A stretch of 64,000 nt of DNA from Bacteroidales bacterium (GTDB lineage: Bacteria; Bacteroidota; Bacteroidia; Bacteroidales; UBA932), in NCBI GenBank assembly GCA_017452265.1, contig JAFTMS010000031.1, forward strand, positions 185,328 to 249,327. Reading direction: 5' to 3'. The translations under genes and the position numbers were made by a program. The notes under the pieces are model-generated. The model was not told the DNA's origin, did not search any database, and worked only from the letters and a program-made list of their open reading frames with translations. This document shows, piece after piece, positions 27,702 through 39,002 of the stretch; within the stretch, counting starts at the first letter, position 1, and every line of letters starts with the position of its first letter.

Positions 27702-28667
27702 ATGGAAAGACTTATAGTTTCACCATCACCGCATCTGCATACGAAGACCTCCACAAAGAGTCTCATGCGTGACGTGGTGATCGCCCTGCTCCCTGCGGTG
27801 GTCGTCTCTGTCCTCTTCTACGGCTGGTCAGAGCTTCTGGTGCTCGGAACGAGCGTGGCTTCCTGCGTACTGCTGGAATACCTCATTACCAAATACCTTC
27901 TCAAGAAGGCCTGCACCGTCGGCGACTGGTCTGCAGTCGTGACAGGTGTCCTTCTTGCCCTCAACCTCCCGTCGACGACGCCATGGTGGGTTGTCTTCAT
28001 CGGAGCGGTCGTAGCCATCGGAGTGGCTAAGATGACATTCGGCGGCCTCGGTCAGAACCTCTTCAACCCTGCCATCGCAGGCCGTGTGTTCCTTCTGATC
28101 TCGTTCCCGACATACATGACCGACTGGACACGTCCTCAGGGCTTCATCGGCGGCGGCCTCGACACGATCACAGGCGCTACACCTCTCGGTGCGTATGCTG
28201 AGGGCGGCGTCAGCGCAATATCTGAAATCAGCAGCCTCGACCTCCTGTTCTACAACATCGGAGGTTCAGCCGGTGAGCTTTCGGCCATCGCCCTCATCAT
28301 CGGATTCGTATACCTGCTTGCACGTAAGGTGATAAGGCCGTACATCACGCTTTCGATCCTTGTGTCAGTGGCTGCATTCTCAGGCATATTCTGGGCAATC
28401 AATCCTGAAGTGTACACCGGCCCTGGCTTCAACCTCCTTACCGGTGGTCTCCTTCTCGGCTCCATCTTCATGGCGACCGACTATGTGACTTCGCCTATGA
28501 GCAACCTCGGCGGTGTCATCTACGGTTTCGGAATAGGTGTCATCACGATGCTCATCCGTTACTTCGGAGCGTATCCGGAGGGAGTCTCGTTCGCTATCCT
28601 CATAATGAACTCAGTGGTTCCGCTCATCAACAAGTGGTGTCACGCTAAAAAATACGGGAGGGCATGA
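27702..28667 (+). CDS. rnfD: Rnf electron transport complex subunit D
   Basis: 321 residues, about 8-9 transmembrane helices. Contains SPHLHTKTSTKSLMRDVVIALLPA at the start and the covalent FMN site DTITGATPLGAY (threonine of TGAT, about residue 156). Integral part of the ion-pumping core. Overlaps rnfG by 4 bp. Confidence 0.96.
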   Translation: MERLIVSPSPHLHTKTSTKSLMRDVVIALLPAVVVSVLFYGWSELLVLGTSVASCVLLEYLITKYLLKKACTVGDWSAVVTGVLLALNLPSTTPWWVVFIGAVVAIGVAKMTFGGLGQNLFNPAIAGRVFLLISFPTYMTDWTRPQGFIGGGLDTITGATPLGAYAEGGVSAISEISSLDLLFYNIGGSAGELSAIALIIGFVYLLARKVIRPYITLSILVSVAAFSGIFWAINPEVYTGPGFNLLTGGLLLGSIFMATDYVTSPMSNLGGVIYGFGIGVITMLIRYFGAYPEGVSFAILIMNSVVPLINKWCHAKKYGRA

Positions 28668-29251
28668 CCATGGCAATGGAATCATCATTCAAGAACATGA
28701 CAATATGTCTCTTCGTCATCTGCATCGTGTGCTCATCACTCCTTGCAGGCGTGTACGCGCTTACAAAGGAACCGATCGACGCTGCTGCGAAGGCGAAGAA
28801 CGAGGCGGCCATCAAGGAAGTGCTTCCTGAGGTGACGGCTGCAATCGAAGAGGAAAGGACTGTGACCATGGACGGAGTCGAGTATACCTATAATCTCGGC
28901 TATGACGAGCAGGGAAATACAGTCGGCTGCGCCATCAACGTCGAAACTCTTGGCTTCGGCGGCCCTATCGCGATGAAGGTGGGCTTCGATGCCAGCGGCG
29001 TCATCTGGAATACGAAGGTGCTCTCGCAGGCGGAGACTCCGGGCCTCGGCGCAAAGTGCACCGAAACGGCATTCTCAGACCAGTTCAAGGGCTTCAACCC
29101 TTACGAGAAGAAGCTCGCGGTGAAGAAGGACGGCGGAGATGTGGATGCCATCACAGCCTCTACGATCACATCAAGGGCATATGCAGACGGCCTCGCGACG
29201 GCTCTCAAGGTGTTTGAGACGATCGTGGCGACTCCGATGCCGTTAAACTAA
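28664..29251 (+). CDS. rnfG: Rnf electron transport complex subunit G
   Basis: 195 residues: one N-terminal transmembrane helix (MTICLFVICIVCSSLLAGVYA), then a periplasmic FMN-binding domain with ETPGLGAKCTE and the covalent FMN attachment motif DAITASTITSRA (about residues 163-174; consensus SGATxxS/T, here TASTIT). Starts with a 4-bp overlap with rnfD; ATG 28670 or 28676 would be equally possible starts. Confidence 0.95.
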   Translation: MTMAMESSFKNMTICLFVICIVCSSLLAGVYALTKEPIDAAAKAKNEAAIKEVLPEVTAAIEEERTVTMDGVEYTYNLGYDEQGNTVGCAINVETLGFGGPIAMKVGFDASGVIWNTKVLSQAETPGLGAKCTETAFSDQFKGFNPYEKKLAVKKDGGDVDAITASTITSRAYADGLATALKVFETIVATPMPLN

Positions 29252-29257
29252 AGGAGG
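29250..29257 (+). promoter_or_regulatory. Shine-Dalgarno of rnfE
   Basis: AAAGGAGG, 7 bases before ATG 29265; it decides for 29265 over the in-frame TTG at 29259. Confidence 0.7.
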
Positions 29258-29264
29258 ATTGACA

Positions 29265-29855
29265 ATGGGAAAATTTCAACTTATAACTAAAGGCCTCATA
29301 AAGGAGAACCCGACATTCGTCCTCCTTCTCGGTATGTGTCCTACACTGGCCACGACCACTTCGGCCATCAACGGTATGAGCATGGGACTTGCCACTCTGT
29401 TTGTCCTCGTGCTGTCAAACATGGCGATTTCGCTCATAGCTCCGTACATTCCGGACAAGGTCCGCATACCTTCGTACATCGTCGTGATCGCGACTTTCGT
29501 GACATTGCTCCAGTTCGTGATGCAGGCTTATGTGCCGGACATCTACGAGACTCTCGGCCTCTTCATCCCGCTCATCGTGGTGAACTGCATCGTACTCGGA
29601 CGTGCTGAGGCGTTCGCCAACAAGAACGGCGTCATCGACTCTGCCTGCGACGGTCTCGGTATCGGACTCGGCTTCACCCTGTCGCTTACCATCCTCGGCC
29701 TTGTGCGTGAGATTCTCGGCAGCGGCTCGGCATTCGGATGGAAGTTCATCGAGGGCGACGGCATCCTTGCATTCGTGCTTGCTCCGGGAGCCTTCCTTGT
29801 GCTGGCATATCTGATTGTGCTCTTCCGCAAGGTCACCCAGAAGAAGGCAGAATAA
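29265..29855 (+). CDS. rnfE: Rnf electron transport complex subunit E
   Basis: 196 residues from ATG 29265. Six predicted membrane helices; opening LITKGLIKENPTFVLLLGMCPTLATT and the motif VNCIVLGRAEAFA are family hallmarks and include the conserved cysteines that hold an Fe-S cluster between RnfA and RnfE. Part of the Na+/H+ pumping core. Confidence 0.96.
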   Translation: MGKFQLITKGLIKENPTFVLLLGMCPTLATTTSAINGMSMGLATLFVLVLSNMAISLIAPYIPDKVRIPSYIVVIATFVTLLQFVMQAYVPDIYETLGLFIPLIVVNCIVLGRAEAFANKNGVIDSACDGLGIGLGFTLSLTILGLVREILGSGSAFGWKFIEGDGILAFVLAPGAFLVLAYLIVLFRKVTQKKAE

Positions 29856-29882
29856 AGTCTAACGGTTAATTGAGAATTTATT

Positions 29883-30455
29883 ATGGCAGAATTTGCAATA
29901 ATGTTCATATCAGCGATATTCGTAAACAATATCCTCCTTGCCCAGTTCATGGGAATATGTCCTTTCCTCGGCGTGTCGAACAAGCTGAGCACGGCTTCCG
30001 GCATGTCCATGGCCGTATGCTTCGTCATAACGCTCGCCACTGTGGTGACATATCTCCTGAACATGCTTCTGGCCCGTTTCGGCCTTGAATTCCTTCAGAC
30101 GATTTCGTTTATCCTCGTCATCGCTGCCCTTGTGCAGATGGTGGAGATCGTCCTCAAGAAAATCAGCCCGTCGCTGTATTCGGCACTCGGTATCTTTCTT
30201 CCGCTCATCACGACGAACTGCGCCGTACTCGGTGTTGCGCTCACAGTGGTGACAAAGGACTTCAACCTCGGTGAGGCCACCTGGTATGCGTTCTCGACGT
30301 CGCTCGGCTTCGGCCTCGCGATGATCCTTTTCGCCGGCCTTCGCGAGCAGCTCGCCCTGAACGACGTTCCTAAGGCATTCAGAGGCATTCCGATCGCTCT
30401 TGTGACGGCCAGCATCCTCGCAATGGCATTCATGGGCTTCTCCGGCCTCGTATAA
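29883..30455 (+). CDS. rnfA: Rnf electron transport complex subunit A
   Basis: 190 residues, six membrane helices. Family motifs NNILLAQFMGICPFLGVS and TTNCAVLGVAL place the conserved cysteines in the half helices. It pairs with RnfE in the membrane. Last gene of the rseC-rnfBCDGEA operon. The complex couples ferredoxin:NAD+ electron flow to Na+ or H+ export; the ion cannot be read from sequence by eye. Confidence 0.97.
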   Translation: MAEFAIMFISAIFVNNILLAQFMGICPFLGVSNKLSTASGMSMAVCFVITLATVVTYLLNMLLARFGLEFLQTISFILVIAALVQMVEIVLKKISPSLYSALGIFLPLITTNCAVLGVALTVVTKDFNLGEATWYAFSTSLGFGLAMILFAGLREQLALNDVPKAFRGIPIALVTASILAMAFMGFSGLV

Positions 30456-30535
30456 CCGGGTAGACGACACCCCAGGTCACAGACCGACAAGATAATAGGA
30501 TGCGTATCAATCTTTATATCAGCTACTTATAAATT

Positions 30536-30568
30536 ATCGCCTGCTCCATATGACGCAGGCGATTTTTT
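30536..30568 (+). terminator. Rho-independent terminator of the rnf operon
   Basis: ATCGCCTGC (30536-30544) pairs with GCAGGCGAT (30555-30563) through 9 bp with a 10-base loop and a TTTTTT tail (30563-30568). The same stem sequence appears in the metK leader. Confidence 0.9.
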
Positions 30569-30616
30569 GTAACTGTTTAGCGATCAAGGGGTTAGTAGTT
30601 GGCATAAAGGCTGCTG

Positions 30617-31645
30617 TCATTGCAGAAAATACGCCGGGCTTCTGAGGATCGGGGTGAGGCCGGGGCCGTGCCAGTCGAAGAGGCGGCGGGCCTTCAGGAG
30701 CTTGTAGGAATTCTCGTAATAGTCTTCTTCACCAGGTATCAGTGAACTTATGCGGACGATGTGTGAGGCGTGGATGAAGCGTCCAGCGCCGATGTATATG
30801 CCGACGTGGGTGACGGATTCGGATCTGAGCAGACTTGCCGGAGTGCCGAAATAGATGAGGTCGCCGGGCTTGAGGTTCAGAGTCCTCTTCGTCATTTCGG
30901 CGCGTATCCCGTCTGAGTCGGGGCTGACGCTGTGGTCGGCTTCCATGATTATCTCACGTCCGAGCATTGCCTGCTGGGATGCGTTGCGTGGCAGAAGCCA
31001 GCCGTTCATGAACCAGACAAGGCGTGTCAGACCGCTGCAGTCGAGGCCTTTGGCAGATGTTCCTCCCCAAAGGTACGGGACACCGACAAGCTGCCGGGCT
31101 GTATTTACGATGTCGCTTTCCGTTGCCTTTCTGCCGGCTGCCCACTCGCTGAAGACTGCGATGTCCTTGACGGGTGCCCAGCCCTTCTTTCCGGACGGAA
31201 GCATGACTTCAGCCCAGCCTTTGTTTACGGAAGCACCCTTTTTGCCTTCCTTGTACACGATACGCGCGAGATCTCCCATGGAGAAGTCTGACACGGGCTC
31301 CGAATTTGCTGACGGCCGGCTCATGATCCTGCTGTGCATGGCCGTGCATATGTATTTCGGAGCGGCGATGTATGCGTTCAGCCTGTCATGCTTCATCTCG
31401 ACGAGACCGAGTTCCGTGCACCATGCAGTGTATGGTTCCGGTGTCACCACCTGCCTCCAGTAGCTGTCTTCGCCGATGATTTCCACTACAGTCCCCATGA
31501 GGGCCTGTGTGCCGAGCTCCGCTGCGTAACCTGGCTTCTCGCGAAGGTAGTTCTCTGAAAATTCTGTCACGGCCATCCTCTTTGTCTGGCCATGGGAACT
31601 TAAGGCGGCAGTCAGTACTGCCAATATCATTGCAATCTTCTTCAT
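30617..31645 (-). CDS. NlpC/P60 (C40) peptidase with bacterial SH3 domains
   Basis: 342 residues from ATG 31645; the upstream in-frame ATG at 31687 overlaps the opposite gene and would bury the signal peptide (MKKIAMILAVLTAALSSHGQ). Two SH3-like regions (about 30-190) precede the papain-like domain with the catalytic cysteine in GLDCSGLTRLVW, histidine in HVGIYIGAGRFIHAS and a third polar residue further on. It resembles YkfC/DPP-VI type enzymes that cut gamma-D-Glu-diamino acid bonds of peptidoglycan peptides. Periplasmic. Confidence 0.9.
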   Translation of the reverse strand: MKKIAMILAVLTAALSSHGQTKRMAVTEFSENYLREKPGYAAELGTQALMGTVVEIIGEDSYWRQVVTPEPYTAWCTELGLVEMKHDRLNAYIAAPKYICTAMHSRIMSRPSANSEPVSDFSMGDLARIVYKEGKKGASVNKGWAEVMLPSGKKGWAPVKDIAVFSEWAAGRKATESDIVNTARQLVGVPYLWGGTSAKGLDCSGLTRLVWFMNGWLLPRNASQQAMLGREIIMEADHSVSPDSDGIRAEMTKRTLNLKPGDLIYFGTPASLLRSESVTHVGIYIGAGRFIHASHIVRISSLIPGEEDYYENSYKLLKARRLFDWHGPGLTPILRSPAYFLQ

Positions 31646-31650
31646 AAACG

Positions 31651-31658
31651 CAAAATTA
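31651..31658 (-). promoter_or_regulatory. -7 promoter element for the NlpC/P60 gene
   Basis: TAATTTTG on the minus strand, 5 bp before ATG 31645, giving an almost leaderless mRNA. Confidence 0.6.
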
Positions 31659-31671
31659 TGAAAATAATGAC

Positions 31672-31679
31672 TAATTTTG
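31672..31679 (+). promoter_or_regulatory. -7 promoter element for the radical SAM gene
   Basis: TAATTTTG, 6 bp before ATG 31686; it shows that the TTG at 31677 is inside the promoter and cannot be the start. Confidence 0.65.
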
Positions 31680-31685
31680 CATTTC

Positions 31686-32672
31686 ATGATGCAGGAAATC
31701 GATAAATTGTCTTCGGCAGAGATGCCTCAGGGACTGTTTCCGGACGGGAAGCGGTACAATTCGTTCGTCGGATACTTCAGGCGCAAGTACGGCGAACGGC
31801 TGCAGAAGATCGTGCTCGACGCCGGTTTCACATGTCCGAACCGCGACGGCATCGTGGGGCGCGGAGGCTGCACATACTGCGACAACGCCGCCTTTCATCC
31901 GTCCTACAGCACGGCCGGCAAAAGCCTGCGCCGGCAGCTTGACGAGGGTATCGAATTCCATAAGGTGCGTTATCGTACCACGGAACATTATCTTGCATAT
32001 TTTCAGTCATATTCAAATACTTACGCTCCGCTTGAACGTCTGAAGCAGCTGTATTCCGAAGCGCTTTCACATCCTCAGGTGGTGGGTATAGTCATAGGTA
32101 CGAGGCCTGATTGTGTGGACGAGGAAAAGCTGGACTATATTGCAGGGCTGGCGGAGAACCATGTCGTGATAGTTGAATACGGAATCGAGTCCTGCCATGA
32201 CGTGACGCTGAGGCGTATAAATCGCGGACATGACTTTGCGGCTGCACAGAAAGCCGTGCACATGACTGCGGAGCGTGGTATAGATGTCGGTGCACATTTC
32301 ATCCTCGGGCTGCCAGGCGAGACGAGGCAGATGATGCTGGACTCCTGCTCCCTCATAAACGACCTTCCGCTGCGTTCCGCAAAATTTCACCAGCTCCAGA
32401 TTGTGAAAGGGACGCGTATGGAAAAGGAATATGAGGAAAGGCCTCTGGACTTCGAACGGTTCACCCTTGACGACTATCTGGACTTCTTCGCAGACATGCT
32501 GGAACGCCTCCGTCCAGACCTGTTCATCGAGCGCTTTGCCGGTGAAGTGCCTCCACGTTTCGTGAACGAGACCCCATGGGGCCTCATCAGAAACGTGGAA
32601 CTCCTCCGCCTTCTCGATGCCCGTCTCGCTGCACGCAACACATGGCAGGGCCGCCTTCTCCAATCCTTCTGA
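31686..32672 (+). CDS. TIGR01212-type radical SAM protein (YhcC-like)
   Basis: 328 residues from ATG 31686 (ATG 31689 also possible). The cluster motif CPNRDGIVGRGGCTYC has the CxxxxxxxxxCxxC-type spacing of the YhcC/Elp3-like group. Further features: YFQSYSNTYAP, IGTRPDCVDEEKLDY, VEYGIESCHDVTLRRINRGHD and HFILGLPGET. Reaction unknown. Nearly leaderless, divergent from the NlpC gene. Confidence 0.9.
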   Translation: MMQEIDKLSSAEMPQGLFPDGKRYNSFVGYFRRKYGERLQKIVLDAGFTCPNRDGIVGRGGCTYCDNAAFHPSYSTAGKSLRRQLDEGIEFHKVRYRTTEHYLAYFQSYSNTYAPLERLKQLYSEALSHPQVVGIVIGTRPDCVDEEKLDYIAGLAENHVVIVEYGIESCHDVTLRRINRGHDFAAAQKAVHMTAERGIDVGAHFILGLPGETRQMMLDSCSLINDLPLRSAKFHQLQIVKGTRMEKEYEERPLDFERFTLDDYLDFFADMLERLRPDLFIERFAGEVPPRFVNETPWGLIRNVELLRLLDARLAARNTWQGRLLQSF

Positions 32673-32676
32673 ATGT

Positions 32677-32770
32677 CTCGTCCGGAAAAACAGCCTTTTT
32701 TCCGGAGCACCCCGGCTTTTTATGCCACTCGTCCGGAAAATCTGGCATTTTTCCGGAGCACCCCGGCAAA
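32677..32770. repeat. Two tandem 51-bp repeats, each with a TCCGGA hairpin
   Basis: Units start at 32677 and 32728 with CTCGTCCGGAAAA and end with TTTTTCCGGAGCACCCCGGC. Each folds: TCCGGAAAAA/TTTTTCCGGA at 32681-32706 and TCCGGAAAA/TTTTTCCGGA at 32732-32757. The unit middles differ (CAGCC and TCTGGCA). Located between convergent genes; A- and T-runs on both strands fit a two-way terminator. Confidence 0.8.
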
Positions 32771-32793
32771 AAGTCCGGCTCATGAAAACGGCT

Positions 32794-34611
32794 TCATTCG
32801 AGGGTGGCGCAGAATGCTGCGGTGCCGGATGGGGGAATGGTGGCGGTGAAGCCTATGCGGCAGGTGTCGGGGTTCGGGGCATCATAGTCGTTCGGCGGGT
32901 CATCCGGCAGGATGTACAGGCGGAACGGGGTGTCTGACGAGATGCTCAGCGTCATGCGGCGGCCGTCCTTTTCGAGGCGGATAGACGAACTGCCGATGAT
33001 TTCGGCTTCGGCAGGTGTCGTCATCGTCCATCGGACCTGAGTGCCTTCTGGGGATGCCTTGACTGTGTCCTGTACATGCAGATGGTTCCTGCGGTCGAGC
33101 CAGATGGCTCTCGAAACGCGTTCCGCATCTTCCGCAAAAGCTTCCGTCATGTCCAGCAGCGCGCCTTTCCGGCTCTTTGTCCGCCATGTCTCCACTATCG
33201 GCACAAAGCTCTTCACGCGGTGATGCCTGCCGTTTAGGGTGAGCGTTGAATGAGCCTCGTTGCCTATCCGGAACACGTCCCAGCGCTGTCCTCCCTGTTC
33301 CTGATTCCAAAGGTCCACTCCGCGGCTTTCCAGCGAATGGTAGTCCTGCATTCCGAGATCCATGGCCCAGCGTACACCGTCGTGCTCATATACGAAGGAA
33401 CCTGCGTCCATATGGGCGTGCGATGTCATGGGCGAGCCTCCCTTGATGCCCAGATATGTGTCATTGACGGAGCTCCAGCCCTCCCTGTATATGAAGAGCG
33501 GTGTCCTTCCCTTGAATTCCGCGAAATGCTCCTGAGGCTCCTGCAGGGCGTCCGTATCCATGGATGAACAGAATATGAGCAGGGCAGGGAGCAGCCTGTG
33601 TTCCGTGAACAGGGTGGAAACATCCGCCATGAAGCCTTCCGGCAGCCTTTCTATGTTGCGTCTTTCCAGCCAGATGCGCGACATGTCCCCCGTCTTTGCC
33701 GCGAACCAGAACATCATCGGATTGCACGGCGCTGCCGAAGGTGAATCCGAAAAGTTGAAGCACATGCCGCTCGGGGCTGTCATGAACTGGACGAATGAAG
33801 ATGTTTCGAGGAAGCCCTCATGCGAGGAAAGTCCGAAGTCCGTTCCCAGGGCCGATTCGAGTGCGGCGATCATCATCACCTGGAACGAAGTGCCGTATCC
33901 CCAGTAGTTGAATCCTTCCGGATAGCCTCCGTCGGGAGCATAGCAGGCAAGGGCGAAAGGAACGGACTTCACATACAGGTCTATGAGTTCGTCCGCCATC
34001 TCAGGATGTTCTTCATATGTGGCCAGCGCACCGTAGAGAAGCCCCGAGCAGCAGACCTGGTTCCAGTTGTTTGCGAGATTGTAGAATCCTGCATAATCCT
34101 CGTTGTCTGCAGGGACGAACCCTTTCGAGACGATTGCCTCGCAGACCGTACGGCGTTCGTCTGCGCTGAGGTAATCATAAAGCCAGTCATATCCGATGGC
34201 AACGGCCATGACCATCTCCCCGACATCCAGAAAATGCGATGGGTTCCAGTCGGAGAAGCGGCAGACCGCCAGCATCTCGTCCCTCGCCCTTGCCGCGTAG
34301 GACTCCATGCCGGTCATGCGGTATGAATAGGAAAGCCAGAATATGCGTCTGAGGGCCTCCCGTGACGTGTGGAGCAGCCTTTTGCCTTCCATAACCCTCC
34401 GGAGCGGCGCTGTTTCCAGCATCCTGTCGCATTCCGCAATGATGCTTTCATGCACGCGCCTCATGGCTTCGTCCGTTTCGATTATCTGTATGATTCCAGC
34501 CTCGGAGCCGGCTTTCAGCAGCAGCCTCGGATGCTCCGCAACGGAACATTCCTCCTGCGCCATGAGCACAGGAGGAATGAGGCATAGCAATATGATGAGC
34601 AGTTTCTTCAA
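32794..34611 (-). CDS. Heparinase II/III-like polysaccharide lyase, secreted
   Basis: 605 residues with signal peptide (MKKLLIILLCLIPPVLMAQ). The first half is an alpha/alpha toroid (YDWLYDYLSADERRTVCEA, NNWNQVCCSGLLYGA); the second half is a beta-sandwich with the heparinase II/III signature GGSPMTSHAHMDAGSFVYEHDGVRWAMDLG. The His/Tyr candidates for uronic-acid beta-elimination are present (HAHMD, Y of NYWGYG). Probably acts on an acidic glycan, though no SusC/SusD pair is adjacent. GH88 at 39797 would use the unsaturated products. Confidence 0.85.
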   Translation of the reverse strand: MKKLLIILLCLIPPVLMAQEECSVAEHPRLLLKAGSEAGIIQIIETDEAMRRVHESIIAECDRMLETAPLRRVMEGKRLLHTSREALRRIFWLSYSYRMTGMESYAARARDEMLAVCRFSDWNPSHFLDVGEMVMAVAIGYDWLYDYLSADERRTVCEAIVSKGFVPADNEDYAGFYNLANNWNQVCCSGLLYGALATYEEHPEMADELIDLYVKSVPFALACYAPDGGYPEGFNYWGYGTSFQVMMIAALESALGTDFGLSSHEGFLETSSFVQFMTAPSGMCFNFSDSPSAAPCNPMMFWFAAKTGDMSRIWLERRNIERLPEGFMADVSTLFTEHRLLPALLIFCSSMDTDALQEPQEHFAEFKGRTPLFIYREGWSSVNDTYLGIKGGSPMTSHAHMDAGSFVYEHDGVRWAMDLGMQDYHSLESRGVDLWNQEQGGQRWDVFRIGNEAHSTLTLNGRHHRVKSFVPIVETWRTKSRKGALLDMTEAFAEDAERVSRAIWLDRRNHLHVQDTVKASPEGTQVRWTMTTPAEAEIIGSSSIRLEKDGRRMTLSISSDTPFRLYILPDDPPNDYDAPNPDTCRIGFTATIPPSGTAAFCATLE

Positions 34612-34626
34612 TTCCGTCTGATTCCG

Positions 34627-36816
<2,190 letters not shown>

Positions 36817-36839
36817 GATGTTTAGTGTTTTGTGGAGTA

Positions 36840-36847
36840 CAAATATA
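36840..36847 (-). promoter_or_regulatory. -7 promoter element for hppA
   Basis: TATATTTG on the minus strand, 23 bp before ATG 36816. Confidence 0.65.
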
Positions 36848-36954
36848 TTTAATAAATTCATTGAGACAAGGCCTTAAAGTGCTAATTTTTAAGCTAAAAG
36901 ACAACTTTTCTTTATTTTGTTAAATTTATCGGCCGAAATGAACGGACTTTTTCA

Positions 36955-36962
36955 TATATTTG
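36955..36962 (+). promoter_or_regulatory. Additional -7-like element upstream of the NagB-like/PIG-L gene
   Basis: TATATTTG followed by C, about 130 bp upstream of the gene start. It could be a second, distal promoter, or could start a short hydrophobic 32-codon frame (36977-37075). Confidence 0.4.
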
Positions 36963-37053
36963 CAAAACTCCCGATTATGGTTTGTCCGTGCATTGCAGGA
37001 TTTCTTTTCCCCATATATACTTTCATCGATAGTTTTTTAAATAAAATTATTTA

Positions 37054-37061
37054 TACCTTTG
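37054..37061 (+). promoter_or_regulatory. -7 promoter element for the NagB-like/PIG-L gene
   Basis: TACCTTTG, 27 bp before ATG 37089. Confidence 0.7.
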
Positions 37062-37088
37062 CTGTTCCTAAATAAATTGAATTTTCGT

Positions 37089-38999
37089 ATGAAAAAATTT
37101 TCTTTGCCGAAAGACGGCGGTCTTATTGAAGCAGGGCTTCCTCATGGCATCCTTCACAGCTACGAAAGGATACCGGCAGACATCTATGAGGATGAGGAAG
37201 TGGCCAGTGCGGAGCTTGCACAGGAGATAATCACTGCAATCAACGGCTGCTACGGCACATTCAGGCTCGGTCTCACGACAGGTTCGTCACCGATTTCCCT
37301 CTACCGCGAACTCGTAAGGCGTCACAAGGCAGGCGACGTGTCGTTCGCAAACGTGGAAATCTTCAGCATCGACGAATATTATCCGGCTCCTGCGCCGAAC
37401 CAGAGCCGCAACCGCAGACTCTATGAGGAACTCGTCGCGCACATCGACGTAAAGCCGGAAAATGTTCATATACCGAGATATACGGAACTGATGGACAACA
37501 TCACCGACCTTAATGCCAAGTTCGACAAGCTCGCAAAGGGGCTTGACATGCTCGTGCTCGGAGTGGGCGAGAAGGGTCAGGTGGGCTTCAACGAGGCCGG
37601 AGCTTCCGAGAAGAGCCGCACAAGGACGGTGCTTCTTTCTTATGGTTCAAGGAAGAGGCAGGCGAAGAATTTCGCAGGCGACGTGAATGCAACGCCGCGC
37701 ACAGCCATTGCAATGGGCATATCCACGATGCTGAGTGCAAAGCGCATCGTGCTCATGGCATGGGGCGAGGACAAGGCCCAGGTAGTCAAGAATATAGTCG
37801 AGGATAAAATGGATCCGTCATGTCCGGCGTCCTTCCTGCAGCGTCACGACAACATCGCATTCTATACTGACGACAATGCAGCAAGCCTCCTTACAAGGAA
37901 TGTCGCTCCATGGCTTGTGGGCCCGTGTGAGTGGACTCCGAAGTTCATCCGCAAGGCTGTCGTATGGCTCTGCGAGCAGGTGCACAAGCCGATTCTCAAG
38001 CTCACCCAGGGAGACTATCTCGCAAACGGTCTCGGCGAGCTTCTTGAGCAGAACGGTCCTTATGACCAGATAAACATTAAGGTGTTCAACGACCTTCAGC
38101 ATACGATTTCGGGCTGGCCGGGCGGAAAGCCGAATGCGGACGACAGCACAAGGCCTGTGCCTTCATCTCCGTTCCCAAAGAAGGTCATCGTGTTCTCGCC
38201 GCATCCGGACGATGACGTGATTTCGATGGGAGGTACGTTCATCCGTCTTGTGGAGCAGGGCCATGACGTGCATGTGGCATACGAAACTTCGGGAAATGTG
38301 GCTGTGCATGACGACGTGGTGCTCCAGCATATGGATGCGGCACGCGAACTGGGCTTCGGTGACAGGTTCGAAGAGGTGAAGAAGATCATCGCAGGCAAGA
38401 AGCAGGGTGAGCCGGAGCCGAGGGCTCTTCTCGACCTCAAGGGAGCCATCCGCCGCAGCGAGGCGAAGAGCGCGGTACGTTCCTTCGGCCTGAACGACGA
38501 GACCAACGCACACTTCCTGAACCTTCCGTTCTACGAGACCGGCGGCATCAAGAAGGGACAGAGGACTCAGAAGGACATCGACATAATCATAGACCTTCTC
38601 CAGAAGGTGCAGCCGCATCAGATATATCTCGCCGGCGACCTTGCGGACCCTCATGGCACACATCGTGTATGTACTGAGGCCGTTCTTGAGGCGCTCAACC
38701 AGCTCAAGGGAGAGGCCTGGCTCAAGGAATGCCACGTATGGCTCTACAGAGGTGCGTGGATGGAGTGGGAGCTCGGCAAGGTGGACATGGCCGTTCCGCT
38801 CAGCCCGGACGAGGTGATAAAGAAGCGTCATGCGATTTACCGTCACCTCTCGCAGAAGGACATCGTGCCGTTCCCGGGCGAAGATCCGCGCGAGTTCTGG
38901 CAGAGGGCGGAGGAAAGGACACAGAATACAGCCCGTCTCTACGATGAGTTGGGAATGGCTGAATATCAGGCAATTGAAGTATTTGTAAAACTGTTTTAA
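37089..38999 (+). CDS. NagB-like glucosamine-6-phosphate isomerase domain fused to PIG-L/LmbE deacetylase
   Basis: 636 residues from ATG 37089. Residues about 1-300 resemble NagB (FRLGLTTGSSPISLYRELVRRHKAG, IFSIDEYYP, GVGEKGQVGFNEAG), but the canonical D/H of GxGxDGHIAFNEP is replaced (EKGQVGFNE), so the isomerase site may be altered. Residues about 365-636 are a PIG-L domain with metal motif HPDDDVISMGG and the second histidine motif DPHGTHR. Probably deacetylates and/or deaminates amino-sugar phosphates. A true nagB follows 3 bp later. Confidence 0.88.
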   Translation: MKKFSLPKDGGLIEAGLPHGILHSYERIPADIYEDEEVASAELAQEIITAINGCYGTFRLGLTTGSSPISLYRELVRRHKAGDVSFANVEIFSIDEYYPAPAPNQSRNRRLYEELVAHIDVKPENVHIPRYTELMDNITDLNAKFDKLAKGLDMLVLGVGEKGQVGFNEAGASEKSRTRTVLLSYGSRKRQAKNFAGDVNATPRTAIAMGISTMLSAKRIVLMAWGEDKAQVVKNIVEDKMDPSCPASFLQRHDNIAFYTDDNAASLLTRNVAPWLVGPCEWTPKFIRKAVVWLCEQVHKPILKLTQGDYLANGLGELLEQNGPYDQINIKVFNDLQHTISGWPGGKPNADDSTRPVPSSPFPKKVIVFSPHPDDDVISMGGTFIRLVEQGHDVHVAYETSGNVAVHDDVVLQHMDAARELGFGDRFEEVKKIIAGKKQGEPEPRALLDLKGAIRRSEAKSAVRSFGLNDETNAHFLNLPFYETGGIKKGQRTQKDIDIIIDLLQKVQPHQIYLAGDLADPHGTHRVCTEAVLEALNQLKGEAWLKECHVWLYRGAWMEWELGKVDMAVPLSPDEVIKKRHAIYRHLSQKDIVPFPGEDPREFWQRAEERTQNTARLYDELGMAEYQAIEVFVKLF

Positions 39000-39002
39000 G
39001 AT

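Noticed and set aside
32677-32770. CRISPR array
   Set aside because: Only two units, palindromic arms and no cas genes; the unit is a hairpin repeat.
32067-32783. 238-codon minus-strand frame with repeated CRGAPEK motifs
   Set aside because: The repeats are only translations of the 51-bp DNA repeat, and the rest shadows the radical SAM gene.
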